Position numbers and translations under genes: made by a program. Shown one piece after another: positions 22,188 through 30,366 of a stretch of DNA of 40,479 bases. Source of the stretch: a virus; IMG/VR virus record IMGVR_UViG_3300023082_000259, positions 1-40,479 of that record. One strand, given 5' to 3'. Numbering within the stretch: the first letter of the stretch is position 1; each line of letters starts with the position of its first letter. The notes below the pieces were generated by a model. The model was not told the DNA's origin, did not search any database, and saw only the letters and a program-made list of their open reading frames with translations.

Positions 22188-23631
22188 CGGCCGGTGCGCC
22201 GTCGGTCGGCGCCGGCGTCACGACCGGACGGCTGATCCGCTCGAACACCGCCGCGTCGCGCTCGGCGTCCTCGTCCTCCATCCGCTCGATCTGCGTCTGC
22301 GTGTAGCCGACGTCCTCGCGCGACTGCCGCAGCGACGCGATGCCCGAGTTCAGGCGCTTGATCGCCGCGTCGGTGACTTCGCCCTCGGTCCGGTACTCCG
22401 GGCTCCGCCAGATGGTCTCCATCGCGATGTACGACTCCGACGTCAGCCCGCCGAGCCGCGCTGCGATGTTCATGACGTCCTCGAGCGGGCCGTCGTGGCC
22501 ACGCATCCGCTGACGGACCTTCGAGATCAGGCCCGACTCAGACGCCTTGAGGGTCTCACCGTTGACGTTCGACATCTCCCCCAGTAGGTACTGCGCGGGG
22601 GTACGCGAGCGGGACGCGATGTCCTTCACGTCCTCGCGCTTCGCCATCGAGTACGGGTCGAGCGGTGCGGCGTCCCACTGGCCGAACTTCGCCTCGACGA
22701 CGTCGGTCGTCACGAGCCGGTTGCGGCCGATGTCGATGCCCGGTGTCGGGTTGCCCTGGTCGTCTTCCTCGGGGTAGCCGGACGCCCACTTCTGCGGGAA
22801 CGCGCCGAAGTCCTGCGTGATGAGCCGATCCGCGACCGTCTTGTTGATGCGGTCCTGCGGGTCGAGCAGATCAGCGAGCTCGGAGACGCCACCGAGCATC
22901 AGCCGGGGGTTGTTCGGCAGCTCGACGATGGTGACCTCTTCGGCTGGGTTAGGCTCGATGCCGGTGATCGTCCACCGCGGCAGGCCGCCTGTGGGTGCCT
23001 TAGCCCAGGCGCGGACGACGAACTTCGGGACCTGCAGCTCAGCCTCGATCCTCCCGGTCCACTCGTCGACCCAGACCTTCATGCCGGCGGCGCGCTTGCG
23101 GCGGTTGCCGGGGACGTGCTCGACGATGGCCTGCGACGGGTGCTCGATCGAGATGATCGGCATCTCGGGACGATCGGGGTTCGGCCCGACCATGGCGTAC
23201 GCCGACCCGGACTTGCCGGCCTCCAGGAACGCCTGGTCCGAGCTGCTGTCGAGGTTGTTGTACTGCCAGATCTGCCACAGCTTCTTGTCGGCATCGGCGC
23301 CGACCCGGAAACCCTCGACGTTCATCCGCTCGACCATCGAGTCGATCACGAGACCCATGTAGTTCGTCCGGGTCATCTTCAGGATCCGGCGGAACTCCGA
23401 CCGCGCCTGCGCCGGCAGCCACGGGAGCGGGTGATCGCCGCAGTAGTAGTCCTCGAAGATCTGGAGCGCCCGCTGCTTCTTCGCGAGCGCCGCGAACAGC
23501 CGGTTCAGCCACCAGATCGGGTCGTCGAGACGGGCCGGCTGCACCGTGAGCGTGGCCGGGGTCGACGCGGCCGCGAACGGCGCACCATCGGCGACCAGCG
23601 GACCCCACGCGACAGCAAGACTCTCGGTCAC
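22177..23631 (-). CDS. Portal protein, SPP1 Gp6-like (484 aa)
   Basis: GTG 23631 has AGGAG upstream. The sequence follows the SPP1-type portal pattern: DDPIWWLNRLFAALAKKQRA near the start, YYCGDHPLPWLP, RTNYMGLVIDSMVERMNVEG, AWAKAPTGGLPRWTITGIEP, then DRINKTVADRLITQDFGAFP and DIASRSRTPAQYLLGEMSNV with a final SLRQSREDVGYTQTQIERME. The protein forms the dodecameric channel through which DNA enters and leaves. It lies between large terminase and MuF as in most siphoviruses. Confidence 0.88.
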   Translation of the reverse strand: MTESLAVAWGPLVADGAPFAAASTPATLTVQPARLDDPIWWLNRLFAALAKKQRALQIFEDYYCGDHPLPWLPAQARSEFRRILKMTRTNYMGLVIDSMVERMNVEGFRVGADADKKLWQIWQYNNLDSSSDQAFLEAGKSGSAYAMVGPNPDRPEMPIISIEHPSQAIVEHVPGNRRKRAAGMKVWVDEWTGRIEAELQVPKFVVRAWAKAPTGGLPRWTITGIEPNPAEEVTIVELPNNPRLMLGGVSELADLLDPQDRINKTVADRLITQDFGAFPQKWASGYPEEDDQGNPTPGIDIGRNRLVTTDVVEAKFGQWDAAPLDPYSMAKREDVKDIASRSRTPAQYLLGEMSNVNGETLKASESGLISKVRQRMRGHDGPLEDVMNIAARLGGLTSESYIAMETIWRSPEYRTEGEVTDAAIKRLNSGIASLRQSREDVGYTQTQIERMEDEDAERDAAVFERISRPVVTPAPTDGAPADEL

Positions 23632-23643
23632 GCGGCATCACTC

Positions 23644-25392
23644 CTATCGGGCGGACGCACGGCCACGAGCTCTCGTGTGGCGCTGCTGTTCGTTGGGGGT
23701 ACGGACGACGCCGTCGAGCGCCGTGACCGCGGCCTGGATCCCGTCGATCCGGTACGACGACTTCCGCCGGTCCGGCTTCACGGGGCGGATGTTGTCCTGG
23801 CCGTCGTTCTTGACCTCGACGACCGACGCCATCCACCGCAGCACCGGGTTACCGCCGTGACGGACACCGGCGGAGCCGATGAGCCGCTCGAGCTCCTTGC
23901 ACGACGGCGACAGACCGAGGAACGTCTGCGCGACCGGCGCGGTCGTGACGCCACGCTCGGCCTCAAGATCCTGCACCAGCTGGCCAGCGAACATCCGGTC
24001 GTACGACACACGCTGCATCGAGTAGTGCTGGCTGTCACCGATCACCGCGGACTTGATCGCCGAGTAGTCGATGACGTCGCCCGGGGTGGTCTCGACGAAG
24101 CCCTGGTCGACCCACTTCTCGATGGGCACGAGGAGCTTCTTCTCCAGGTCCTCGACGCGGTCCTCGGGGATCCAGAACCGGGTCAGTAGGTCGTACTGGG
24201 CTCCCGGTCGCACCGACTCGACGAACACGGACCAGGCGGTGAAGTCCGACACCGCCGAGAGGTCCAGTCCGCCCCACGCGCGCCGGCCGGAGAGCTCCTC
24301 GCGGTGCACGGCGCCGTCGAGCGCGTCCCAGCGGTCGATGTCGAGCCAGCGGGTCTGCTCGCGGGTGCGGAGGTTCAGCGACAGGCGCTTGAACGTCGGG
24401 AGGTACGTCGGGGTGCTCTCGGCCTTCTTCGCCTCGCGGCGCATGTACGCCAGCGTCGGCGACTTCCCGAGACCCGGGTTTGCCTTGCGCCACGTCGCCT
24501 CGACGAACGGATCATCCTTCTTGTCCGCGGCCCAGATCACGCCGTAGTGGCCGGGATCCTCGACGATGTTCAGCGACACGTTGCGGGTGTACGTGTGCTT
24601 CTCGTCGTAGATCGTGCCCTCTTCGGCCTCGTCCGCGGTCGTGATGAAGATGATCAGCGGCTGGTCGCGGGCTCCGGTGCCGGTCTCGATCGCCTCGACG
24701 AGCGCGCGGCGGAGGCGCAGCGTGTGCACCTCGTCGATCACGGCACCGGAGACGTTGAGTCCGTGGGCGGTCTCGCCGATCCGGGACAGGACGCGGAGGA
24801 TGCTGTCGGTCGCGGGGGCCCGGATGACTTCCTTCAGCGGTTGGATCCGCCGGCGAGCCGCCGGGGCCGTGAGCATCATCCGCTTCGCGTCGTCGAACAC
24901 TCGGCCGGCCTGCGCCGTCGAGCCGGCGGCCGCGTAGACCTCGGCGCCAGGCTCGGAGTCGGCGAGGAGCAGCACGGCGACGATCGCCGAGGACAGCGTC
25001 GACTTGCCGTTCTTGCGGGGGATCTCGATCCACGCGGTGCGGACGACACGGACGACGCAGTCGATCTCGGCGTCGTGGTAGACCCACCCGAAGATCGGGG
25101 CGATGACCCACACGACCTGCCAAGGGTCGAGCCCCTCCCCGATCCGCATCCGGACGCCAGCCCAACGGCCCTTCGTGTGCTTGAACGCTCCGAGAGCCTT
25201 CAGCTTCTGCTTCACACGATCGACGTCGAACCATGCACCGGCGTGCTTGTCGGCTTGGAACGCGAGCGTCGACGGGGCGGCCGCCAGAGCCTCGTCGATC
25301 TGCTCATCGGTCAGACCGAGCTCGATGAGCTTCGCACGAGGAACCGGCAGCTTCGCCTTAGTCGAACGGGTCTTCGTCGTCCGGGCCATCAT
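23644..25392 (-). CDS. terL: Terminase large subunit (582 aa)
   Basis: Packaging motor ATPase and nuclease. An N-terminal helical region precedes the ATPase domain with Walker A-like PRKNGKST (about 125-132), Walker B GAVIDEVH (206-213) and a coupling FITTAD (about 239-244). The nuclease domain opens with GGLDLSAVSDFTAW (about D367) and has the later acidic cluster in VIDYSAIKSAVIGD. ATG 25392 and the next ATG 25389 are both possible; GGGAGG fits 25389 better. The start lies inside the end of the small subunit gene (35-base overlap), so expression is coupled. Length is normal for the family. Confidence 0.92.
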   Translation of the reverse strand: MMARTTKTRSTKAKLPVPRAKLIELGLTDEQIDEALAAAPSTLAFQADKHAGAWFDVDRVKQKLKALGAFKHTKGRWAGVRMRIGEGLDPWQVVWVIAPIFGWVYHDAEIDCVVRVVRTAWIEIPRKNGKSTLSSAIVAVLLLADSEPGAEVYAAAGSTAQAGRVFDDAKRMMLTAPAARRRIQPLKEVIRAPATDSILRVLSRIGETAHGLNVSGAVIDEVHTLRLRRALVEAIETGTGARDQPLIIFITTADEAEEGTIYDEKHTYTRNVSLNIVEDPGHYGVIWAADKKDDPFVEATWRKANPGLGKSPTLAYMRREAKKAESTPTYLPTFKRLSLNLRTREQTRWLDIDRWDALDGAVHREELSGRRAWGGLDLSAVSDFTAWSVFVESVRPGAQYDLLTRFWIPEDRVEDLEKKLLVPIEKWVDQGFVETTPGDVIDYSAIKSAVIGDSQHYSMQRVSYDRMFAGQLVQDLEAERGVTTAPVAQTFLGLSPSCKELERLIGSAGVRHGGNPVLRWMASVVEVKNDGQDNIRPVKPDRRKSSYRIDGIQAAVTALDGVVRTPNEQQRHTRARGRASAR

Positions 25393-25963
25393 CGTCCTCC
25401 CGGGGCGGTACCCCGGTCCTGGCCGACGGCGAGAGGCCGAGCTCGCGGATGTACGTCTTCAGCTGGGTGCGGTACTGCGACACAATCGTCGTCAGCGGGT
25501 TCTTCGCCATCCCACGGTCGCCCTGCACGACGAGACCCTCGACCGACAGACGCCGCTCACACCACTCGACGCGGGCCGTGCACACGCAGTAGTCGACGAC
25601 GGTCGACCAGTCCGGGTCCCCGAGGCCGACGGACTTCCGCAGGACCGGCACGACGCGCGCCCACTCCGCAGTTGCTCGAGCACGTCCCCACTCCGACCCC
25701 TCGGCCGAAACGGCCAGCTGGTCCCATGCCGCCAGACGGCGCTCGAACTGCCGGATCCGGGTCTCCCAGGTACCGACCTTCTCGCCCTTGCGTCGCCGCG
25801 GTCGCGCCGGCTTCGACGGCAGCTTGACCTTCGGGAACGCTTCGGACCAGTCCGGGTCACCGAACGTCGCGGGCGGCAGAGTGACCGACTCGGGGATCGC
25901 CCGCTTGCCCGGGTTGCCCTCGCGGACGACCTGCAGCGCCGGCTTCTTCGCGGGACCCGGCAC
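25358..25963 (-). CDS. terS: Terminase small subunit, P27 family (201 aa)
   Basis: The N-terminus (MPGPAKKPALQVVREGNPGK, then RAIPESVTLPPA) and the C-terminal part (GLVVQGDRGMAKNPLTTIVS, QLKTYIRELGLSPSART) are signatures of P27-type small terminases. A helical middle (FERRLAAWDQLAVSAEG; VVDYCVCTARVEWCERRLSV) would form the DNA-recognition oligomer. The C-terminus is strongly acidic. AGGAGGTGC stands before ATG 25963. It recognises phage DNA and hands it to the large subunit. Confidence 0.88.
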   Translation of the reverse strand: MPGPAKKPALQVVREGNPGKRAIPESVTLPPATFGDPDWSEAFPKVKLPSKPARPRRRKGEKVGTWETRIRQFERRLAAWDQLAVSAEGSEWGRARATAEWARVVPVLRKSVGLGDPDWSTVVDYCVCTARVEWCERRLSVEGLVVQGDRGMAKNPLTTIVSQYRTQLKTYIRELGLSPSARTGVPPREDDDGPDDEDPFD

Positions 25964-26086
25964 GGCGCACCTCCTGGCAGAAAGCCATCAACCTGCGGCG
26001 GGACGAAGAAGCCTCCCCGGCGGTCCGCTGCCATACGCGCTCAGGGGGTCACCCCCCACCCCCTGGGGGCCTCTTGGGAGGGCCTT

Positions 26087-26425
26087 CTAGAGGGCTGCTT
26101 GGTGGCCTTTGGCTCCGCCTGCTCGGCGGTTGCAGCGGATGCATTCGGGGCCGGTGTGGTGGGTTCGGTCGTCGGAGTGGCCGAGGTCCCATTGGGTGCC
26201 GGTGATGGGTGTGCCGCATGCTCTTGCGCAGAACACTTGCTCGCCTCGGTCGATGCGTCGTTGCCACTCGGCCTTGCGTCGGTCGTGCTCGGCGTCGTAG
26301 CCGCGGTCCTGCCTGCTGCCTCTGCGCTGTTCGTAGTCGCGTGCGCAGTCGTCGCAGCGTCGTGTGCGGGTGCTGATGATGGCTGGGCATCCGACTGTGG
26401 GGCATGCCTTGGTGCCGTAGGGCAT
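26087..26425 (-). CDS. HNH endonuclease next to terminase (112 aa)
   Basis: Start taken at ATG 26425 (MPYGTKACPTVGC), because upstream sequence in the frame is not protein-like. A zinc-binding pair at each end frames the HNH core: CPTVGC and CDDC near the N-terminus; then FCARAC, WDLGHSDDRTHHTGPEC and CNRRAGG. His in DLGH, the central His/Asp positions and the final Cys-x-x-Cys-Asn fit the HNH family. HNH proteins adjacent to terminase genes are required for DNA packaging in HK97-like phages. It is the first gene of the late operon. Confidence 0.82.
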   Translation of the reverse strand: MPYGTKACPTVGCPAIISTRTRRCDDCARDYEQRRGSRQDRGYDAEHDRRKAEWQRRIDRGEQVFCARACGTPITGTQWDLGHSDDRTHHTGPECIRCNRRAGGAKGHQAAL

Positions 26426-26455
26426 GGCGTTCACCGCCTTGGCGTGGACGTGCGA

Positions 26456-26488
26456 AGACCCCGCTCGGATGGTGCGTGAGCGGGGTCT
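26456..26488 (-). terminator. Candidate terminator between early and late operons
   Basis: AGACCCCGCTC (26456-26466) pairs perfectly with GAGCGGGGTCT (26478-26488); loop 11 bases. It lies in the 149-base gap between the last early gene and the HNH gene. On the minus strand it is followed only by TTCGC, so termination would be partial or antiterminated late in infection. No clear late promoter was found in the gap. Confidence 0.5.
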
Positions 26489-26574
26489 CGGTGGGCAGTG
26501 GAGATACCTCTGCCGTGGTTCAGGACGTGACACTACCACCAGATCGGCAACCGTTCGGGTGCAATGCCAGGCGT

Positions 26575-27393
26575 TCAGCGTGTCGCACGGTCGTGCTCGG
26601 TGACGAGGGCACGGATGTCGCCGAGGCGGTAGAGCTTGCGCTCGATGCCCGCGACGAGGGTTGAGCCACGGCTGCTGATGCGCCCTCTCGTGTGCCATGT
26701 GCGGATGCGGGCCTCGAGCCTGTTGCGGTGGTTGTCGGCGTCGTCTCGGGTGGACATGGCTCGTGCTGCTTGTGCGGTGGTGACGAGGGTGTCGTCGGCG
26801 AGGGTGAGCAGGAGCTCGAGGTCGGCGTCGACGAGGTGTGTCGTGCCGCACGAGGGGCACGTGGTGGAGTCGACGTCGTCGAGCTCGTAGAGCCTGGTGT
26901 CGCACATGCCCGACAGGGTGATGTCGAGGTAGGTGGTGCAGATCCCGAGGAAGCGTTGGACCTTGGGCCGGTCGATGGTCTCGAGGGTGCGGGCCGCGAT
27001 CTCTTCGAGGTCGACGAGCATGCGGGCGAGTGACGGCCAGGTGTCGAGCCGGCCGCTCGCGATGGCGTTGCGGATCTCGCGTGCGGCGCGGACGGGGTTT
27101 GGGTATCGGGTTGCTGTGCCGAGTCGGTCTTGGGTGAGTCGGTCCCACGTGCGCATGGTGGCGACGACTCGGGCGAGGGTGCGGGAGGCGCCTTCGTTCC
27201 AGACGACGGGTGTGCTGCCGTCGCCTGACATGGCGGTGGAGTAGCGGGCCTGTCGTGTGAGCTGGGTGTTGAGCTCGGCGAGGGTGGCGCCGACGTGGTC
27301 GAGGTGGTCGGTGAGTGCTCGGCGGTGTTGGGCGCAGAGGCCGGACGATGTCGGCCGGTCGCAGGTCTGGACGAAGCATGACGGTCGGCTCAT
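26575..27393 (-). CDS. Zinc-ribbon / helix-turn-helix DNA-binding protein (272 aa)
   Basis: The N-terminus has a CFVQTCDRPTSSGLCAQH metal-binding motif, a helical middle follows (about 30-150), then a second zinc-ribbon half (CPSCGTTH near 185-192) and a C-terminal HTH (LVTTAQAARAMSTRDDADNH; RLEARIRTWHTRGRIS). Similar proteins are common at the end of early operons in actinophages, next to the packaging genes. It could act as a late-gene activator or replication-associated DNA-binding protein. The start overlaps the upstream gene by 4 bases. Confidence 0.65.
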   Translation of the reverse strand: MSRPSCFVQTCDRPTSSGLCAQHRRALTDHLDHVGATLAELNTQLTRQARYSTAMSGDGSTPVVWNEGASRTLARVVATMRTWDRLTQDRLGTATRYPNPVRAAREIRNAIASGRLDTWPSLARMLVDLEEIAARTLETIDRPKVQRFLGICTTYLDITLSGMCDTRLYELDDVDSTTCPSCGTTHLVDADLELLLTLADDTLVTTAQAARAMSTRDDADNHRNRLEARIRTWHTRGRISSRGSTLVAGIERKLYRLGDIRALVTEHDRATR

Positions 27394-28076
27394 GAGGCAT
27401 CCTCGAAGTCGTGATCGGCGAAGGCCGGGACGGCCCCGCCGTGGTAGGTCTCGGGCTGGTTGCAGATGCGGCAGAGGTGCGGGGTGTTGCGGCGGCCGGC
27501 CCTAGGCTTGCGTAGGTCAACTGCGGTAGTAGGTGTAGTTGGGTATGGGTAAGGGTGTGTCCCTGTGAGAGGGACAGTCGTGGGACTCTCGTGGGACTCT
27601 CGGGCGCTGGGAGTCCCTGTGACGTGGACTCCCAGGAGTCCCTTTGAGAGGGACACTCGATCCGGCGACTGTCCCTGTGAGAGGGACACTGAGTGTCCCT
27701 TTGAGAGGGACAGTTGATCGGCGTAGTTGACGTGCGTCTGGAGGACGAAGCGACGGTTCCGGTGGCCCTTGTCCTGCACTCGGATGAGCAGCGCGGGACG
27801 TGTCTCGGGGTGGCGCTCGTACTTCATTTCGGTCTCGAGGCGCTCGATCGCGCGGTACAGCGGTGACCGGTACAGACCGGTCCAGGCTTCGAGGTCGATG
27901 GGCCTCGGGCGGCTGCTGATGCCGTCGAAGGAGTCGGCCGCGAGAGCCATCAGCACGAGACGTTCGCCGGAGTCTGTCCAGTGCTTCGGGAGGCTGGAGA
28001 CCCACCTGAACGCGGGGCGTGCGCCGTCGACGTCGAGGGGTCGGAGGTCGTCTGCTGGTTCGGTCTGGTCGTTCAT
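27390..28076 (-). CDS. Winged-helix protein with iterons in its gene; replication initiator candidate (228 aa)
   Basis: Residues about 22-125 look like a replication-protein winged helix (WVSSLPKHWTDSGERLVLMA; RPIDLEAWTGLYRSPLYRAI; RRFVLQTHVNYADQ), comparable to phage DnaD/O-like initiators. The region 125-190 is low complexity and encodes repeated SLSKG or SLSQG units because the DNA carries four 19-bp palindromic repeats. The C-terminus has a small Cys/His cluster (CRICNQPETYHGG). Like lambda O, an initiator gene with iterons inside it suggests that the origin lies in the gene. AGGAG precedes ATG 28076. No helicase gene is found nearby, so host helicase loading is presumed. Confidence 0.6.
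   Translation of the reverse strand: MNDQTEPADDLRPLDVDGARPAFRWVSSLPKHWTDSGERLVLMALAADSFDGISSRPRPIDLEAWTGLYRSPLYRAIERLETEMKYERHPETRPALLIRVQDKGHRNRRFVLQTHVNYADQLSLSKGHSVSLSQGQSPDRVSLSKGLLGVHVTGTPSARESHESPTTVPLTGTHPYPYPTTPTTAVDLRKPRAGRRNTPHLCRICNQPETYHGGAVPAFADHDFEDAS
27558..27712. repeat. Four 19-bp palindromic iterons, candidate origin of replication
   Basis: TGTCCCTGTGAGAGGGACA occurs at 27558-27576 and 27670-27688; TGTCCCTTTGAGAGGGACA at 27694-27712; and the 27638-27654 copy has the same core with A at the first position. A degraded copy is at 27613-27629. Arms TGTCCCT/AGGGACA flank a 5-base spacer. A tandem GTGGGACTCTC repeat lies at 27580-27600. The flank at 27510-27556 is visibly richer in A/T (GTAGTAGGTGTAGTTGG) than its surroundings and could be the unwinding element. 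Confidence 0.7.
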
Positions 28077-28276
28077 CCGGAGGCTCCTAGGTGGTGGCCC
28101 TTGTCGCAGATCGCTTCGATGCCGTCAGGGGTGTGGACGGTGATGGCGATGCGGCATTCGGCGGCGGGTGCGTTGTCGATCTCGAACCGGCGGCAGACCT
28201 CGACGCCGGCGCCGACGACGAGCTGGACGATGTTCATCGCCATGGCCTTCTGCGCGGGTGTGGCTTGCTGGGTCAT
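28073..28276 (-). CDS. Small hypothetical protein (67 aa)
   Basis: ATG 28276 overlaps the stop of the upstream gene and its own stop overlaps the next ATG (28073-28076), so it is clearly part of the operon. It begins MTQQATPAQKAMAMNIVQLV with an amphipathic helix, followed by ECRIAITVHTPDGIEAIC. No function is recognised. Confidence 0.55.
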   Translation of the reverse strand: MTQQATPAQKAMAMNIVQLVVGAGVEVCRRFEIDNAPAAECRIAITVHTPDGIEAICDKGHHLGASG

Positions 28277-28488
28277 CTGCCGCACCTCCGGCAGACGTAC
28301 TCGCCGTCGATGGTGACGCCGATGGTCTGGCCGACGACGGCACCGTGGCCGCAGTCGAGGCGTTGGGCGTAGCGGGCGTCGAACCACTGGAGGACGGCGT
28401 TCTCGTGGGTCTCGAGGTCGTGCTGGAGGCAGTGGGCGCACTGGTCGGCTGGGAGGTCTGACCAGGTGCAGAGGTCGTCGTCAGCCAT
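28273..28488 (-). CDS. Small zinc-ribbon-like protein (71 aa)
   Basis: Cys and His residues are grouped as CTWSDL...CAHC...H near the N-terminus and CGH...CRRCGR at the C-terminus, the arrangement of a treble-clef or zinc ribbon. It overlaps both neighbours by a few bases. It may bind nucleic acid or a host protein; the family is not recognised. Confidence 0.6.
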   Translation of the reverse strand: MADDDLCTWSDLPADQCAHCLQHDLETHENAVLQWFDARYAQRLDCGHGAVVGQTIGVTIDGEYVCRRCGR

Positions 28489-28753
28489 GGTTCTCCTCCG
28501 TCGTCGTCCGGGCGGTGCGGGCGGCCTGCTCGCATCGTTCGCACACGTCGAGTCCGATCAGCGCGGTGTGCTTGCAGTCGGCCTCGATGGCGGTGGCGAT
28601 GCGTTCCCTCTCGGTGGCAAGGAGCGCCGGGGCAGCAGCAGCGAGACCATCTGCGATGACCTCATCCAGGAAGTACGCGGTGGACCCCGCCGTCCCGCGC
28701 CTGAATGCCTCGATTGCTTCGGCTGGGATCGGTGTCGTGGTGTCGTCGCTCAT
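28481..28753 (-). CDS. Small early protein (90 aa)
   Basis: Helical protein with PAEAIEAFRRGTAGSTAYFL, ERERIATAIEADCKHTAL and a final CERC pair. The ERxRIAxAIE motif followed by Cys residues recurs in early proteins of actinophages. It overlaps its neighbours by 8 and 4 bases. Function unknown. Confidence 0.55.
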   Translation of the reverse strand: MSDDTTTPIPAEAIEAFRRGTAGSTAYFLDEVIADGLAAAAPALLATERERIATAIEADCKHTALIGLDVCERCEQAARTARTTTEENHG

Positions 28754-28980
28754 GACGTGGCCTCTGCTTCCAGCGACAGCGTCAGAGCTGCAATGACGTG
28801 AACAAGCAGTCGGCGCTCGTCGATGCCTGCGGGATTCGGGAACGCCTCAAGCACTCGCTCTCGCGCGATCGCCATCACGGTCCGAGCGACTTGCGGGTTG
28901 GCCTCAAGGTCGCGGGCCATATCCATCCGGGCGGCCTCGATCTCTGCCTGCAATCCGTCTTCGATCAGCATGTGCGTCAT
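28750..28980 (-). CDS. Small early protein (76 aa)
   Basis: Starts at ATG 28980, which overlaps the upstream stop. The sequence is almost entirely helical (LQAEIEAARMDMARDLEANP; VARTVMAIARERVLEAFPNP; VHVIAALTLSLEAEATS). No motif or membrane segment is obvious, and function is unknown. Confidence 0.55.
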   Translation of the reverse strand: MTHMLIEDGLQAEIEAARMDMARDLEANPQVARTVMAIARERVLEAFPNPAGIDERRLLVHVIAALTLSLEAEATS

Positions 28981-29153
28981 GACGTGGCCTCCTCGGCGAG
29001 GCAGTCGAAGCACACGTCCTTGCCCTTGCGTCGACCCCAGCCTTGAGAGCGCGCCCCGGCGCGAGCATGTGCGATCGTCTCCGCGCCCATGTCGGACGGC
29101 GAGTTGTTGCCGCACTCGTCGCACTCGATCCAGCACGCCCGGTGCGCGCTCAT
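28977..29153 (-). CDS. Zinc-ribbon microprotein (58 aa)
   Basis: ATG 29153 to TGA 28977; both ends overlap their neighbours by 4 bases. Two Cys pairs are spaced as in a zinc ribbon: CWIECDECGNNSPSD near the start and CFDCLAEEA near the end, with HARAGARSQGWGRRKGKDV between. Many actinophages carry such RNA- or DNA-binding ribbons. No specific role is known. Confidence 0.6.
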   Translation of the reverse strand: MSAHRACWIECDECGNNSPSDMGAETIAHARAGARSQGWGRRKGKDVCFDCLAEEATS

Positions 29154-29341
29154 CGTCGGTCTTCTTGCTCGTGCGTGTCAGGGTCGGCGTCCGGAGTGCG
29201 GGCGCACGCACCAGCGCAATTGCCGCGTCGACACCCCGCGCACACCAGATCGTCGTTGTGTTCACCGAAATCGCCAGAGCACGCCGGGTTGTCTGCGCAC
29301 AGCCATTGCGGCTCGCCGCACTCGCGGCAGAGGTCGCTCAC
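29150..29341 (-). CDS. Cysteine-rich microprotein (63 aa)
   Basis: GTG 29341 overlaps the upstream TGA as GTGA. The protein has eight Cys (CREC, LCADNPAC, CAGC, CAGAC), enough for two zinc sites, followed by an acidic tail (TPDADPDTHEQEDRR). It is embedded between other overlapping early genes. Function unknown. Confidence 0.55.
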   Translation of the reverse strand: MSDLCRECGEPQWLCADNPACSGDFGEHNDDLVCAGCRRGNCAGACARTPDADPDTHEQEDRR

Positions 29342-30366
29342 GACAGACCCCCCTGTCGCGCGATGATCGCGGCATCCACGAAGACTTGCTCCTCGTAGCC
29401 GTGTGTCCATGACCGCGCCTTGGCTTCGATAGCCTGAGCGATCTTTTCGCGCTCGTCTGCCCGCACCTCCTGCTCGTGCTTGGCGACCGGGGGGACATCG
29501 GCACTGACTCGACCGGCAAGCCATTGCGACTCGTCGACCTCGTCCAGCACCTCATATGCGCGCCCCGTGTACTCGTCCCACGCCGGGATGTTCTGGCCGT
29601 AACTGGGAGGCAGGATCTCGTTCTCGTCCCACACTCCGTCGAGTCGGCATAGGCGACGTGCGACAGCCTCGATCAGGCTCTTGCGCGCCGCACTGAGATC
29701 GTGGCTGTCGTCCGGCTTGGCGACCGCATCCGGGCCGTACACGGCGTGGTCCTTGATCCCGACACCGCTGATGTCCTCGACGATCCGACGAGCACGGACG
29801 ATGCCGGCGTAGGCGCTGTCGACCGGGAACGTCTCACCGCGGGCGTAGTGGACGGCCAGGGCTGCGAGATAGAACGCCTGACCCGGCGACTTCGCCGCGT
29901 GAGCCCGTGCGGTCAAGTCGGCCATCACCTCCGCGTGATCGGGTCGCAGCACGTGCTCAACCTCGACCGCACCGGACACGGGAGCGAGGGCAGCGCGGAG
30001 GCGGTCCTGCCACTCGCCGTCGTCGGTCGCTGCTTCCCACTCGTCCGCCAGCGCCGCGACTGCACCCAGGGCGGCGGTCAGACGTGCGTTCTCGCGCTGG
30101 GTCGCCAGGTACCCGTGGTCATCGAGGTAACCCCGCAGCCGCTCGACCTCGGCAACCAACGCGGGGACGTCGGTACGGGCGTGGGCCAGGAAGTCTGCGT
30201 TGAGCGCCGCGCTCTCTGGATCGACGTCCTCGGCGCTCATGACGCGGGATCCGTCCTGCCCGTGGATGCGGTGCTCGAAGGATCCGAGTCCACGGTCTGC
30301 GTACCAGGGGCCGGGCGCCGCGAGGGCGTCGCGGGCCTTGATCGCGTTGAGGTCGAGGTCAGGCAT
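29338..30366 (-). CDS. Early protein with coiled-coil segment (342 aa)
   Basis: The N-terminal part (LDLNAIKARDALAAPGPWYA; ADFLAHARTDVPALVAEVER) matches a recurring actinophage module (A-R-x-D-V-P-x-L-V-x-E-V-E-R-L), continued by a coiled coil. The C-terminal third resembles other small early proteins (DEREKIAQAIEAKARSWTHG, then AAIIARQGGLS), suggesting that it is a fusion of two such modules. Similar proteins are often annotated as hypothetical. Function unknown. Confidence 0.6.
   Translation of the reverse strand: MPDLDLNAIKARDALAAPGPWYADRGLGSFEHRIHGQDGSRVMSAEDVDPESAALNADFLAHARTDVPALVAEVERLRGYLDDHGYLATQRENARLTAALGAVAALADEWEAATDDGEWQDRLRAALAPVSGAVEVEHVLRPDHAEVMADLTARAHAAKSPGQAFYLAALAVHYARGETFPVDSAYAGIVRARRIVEDISGVGIKDHAVYGPDAVAKPDDSHDLSAARKSLIEAVARRLCRLDGVWDENEILPPSYGQNIPAWDEYTGRAYEVLDEVDESQWLAGRVSADVPPVAKHEQEVRADEREKIAQAIEAKARSWTHGYEEQVFVDAAIIARQGGLS

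Noticed and set aside
24304-25827. Plus-strand open frame of 507 codons opposite the terminase genes
   Set aside because: Antisense to two well-identified terminase subunits, with shadow-type composition.
26087-27520. 477-codon minus frame extending through the HNH gene
   Set aside because: Only the last 112 codons are protein-like (HNH). The upstream part is rich in Pro, Arg and His and overlaps the zinc/HTH gene in another frame; the start at 26425 is adopted.
27558-27712. CRISPR array
   Set aside because: Repeats are palindromic, 19 bases, irregularly spaced (6 to about 60 bases between copies) and inside a coding frame; no cas genes. The Cas4-like protein at 38858 belongs to a RecT recombination pair.
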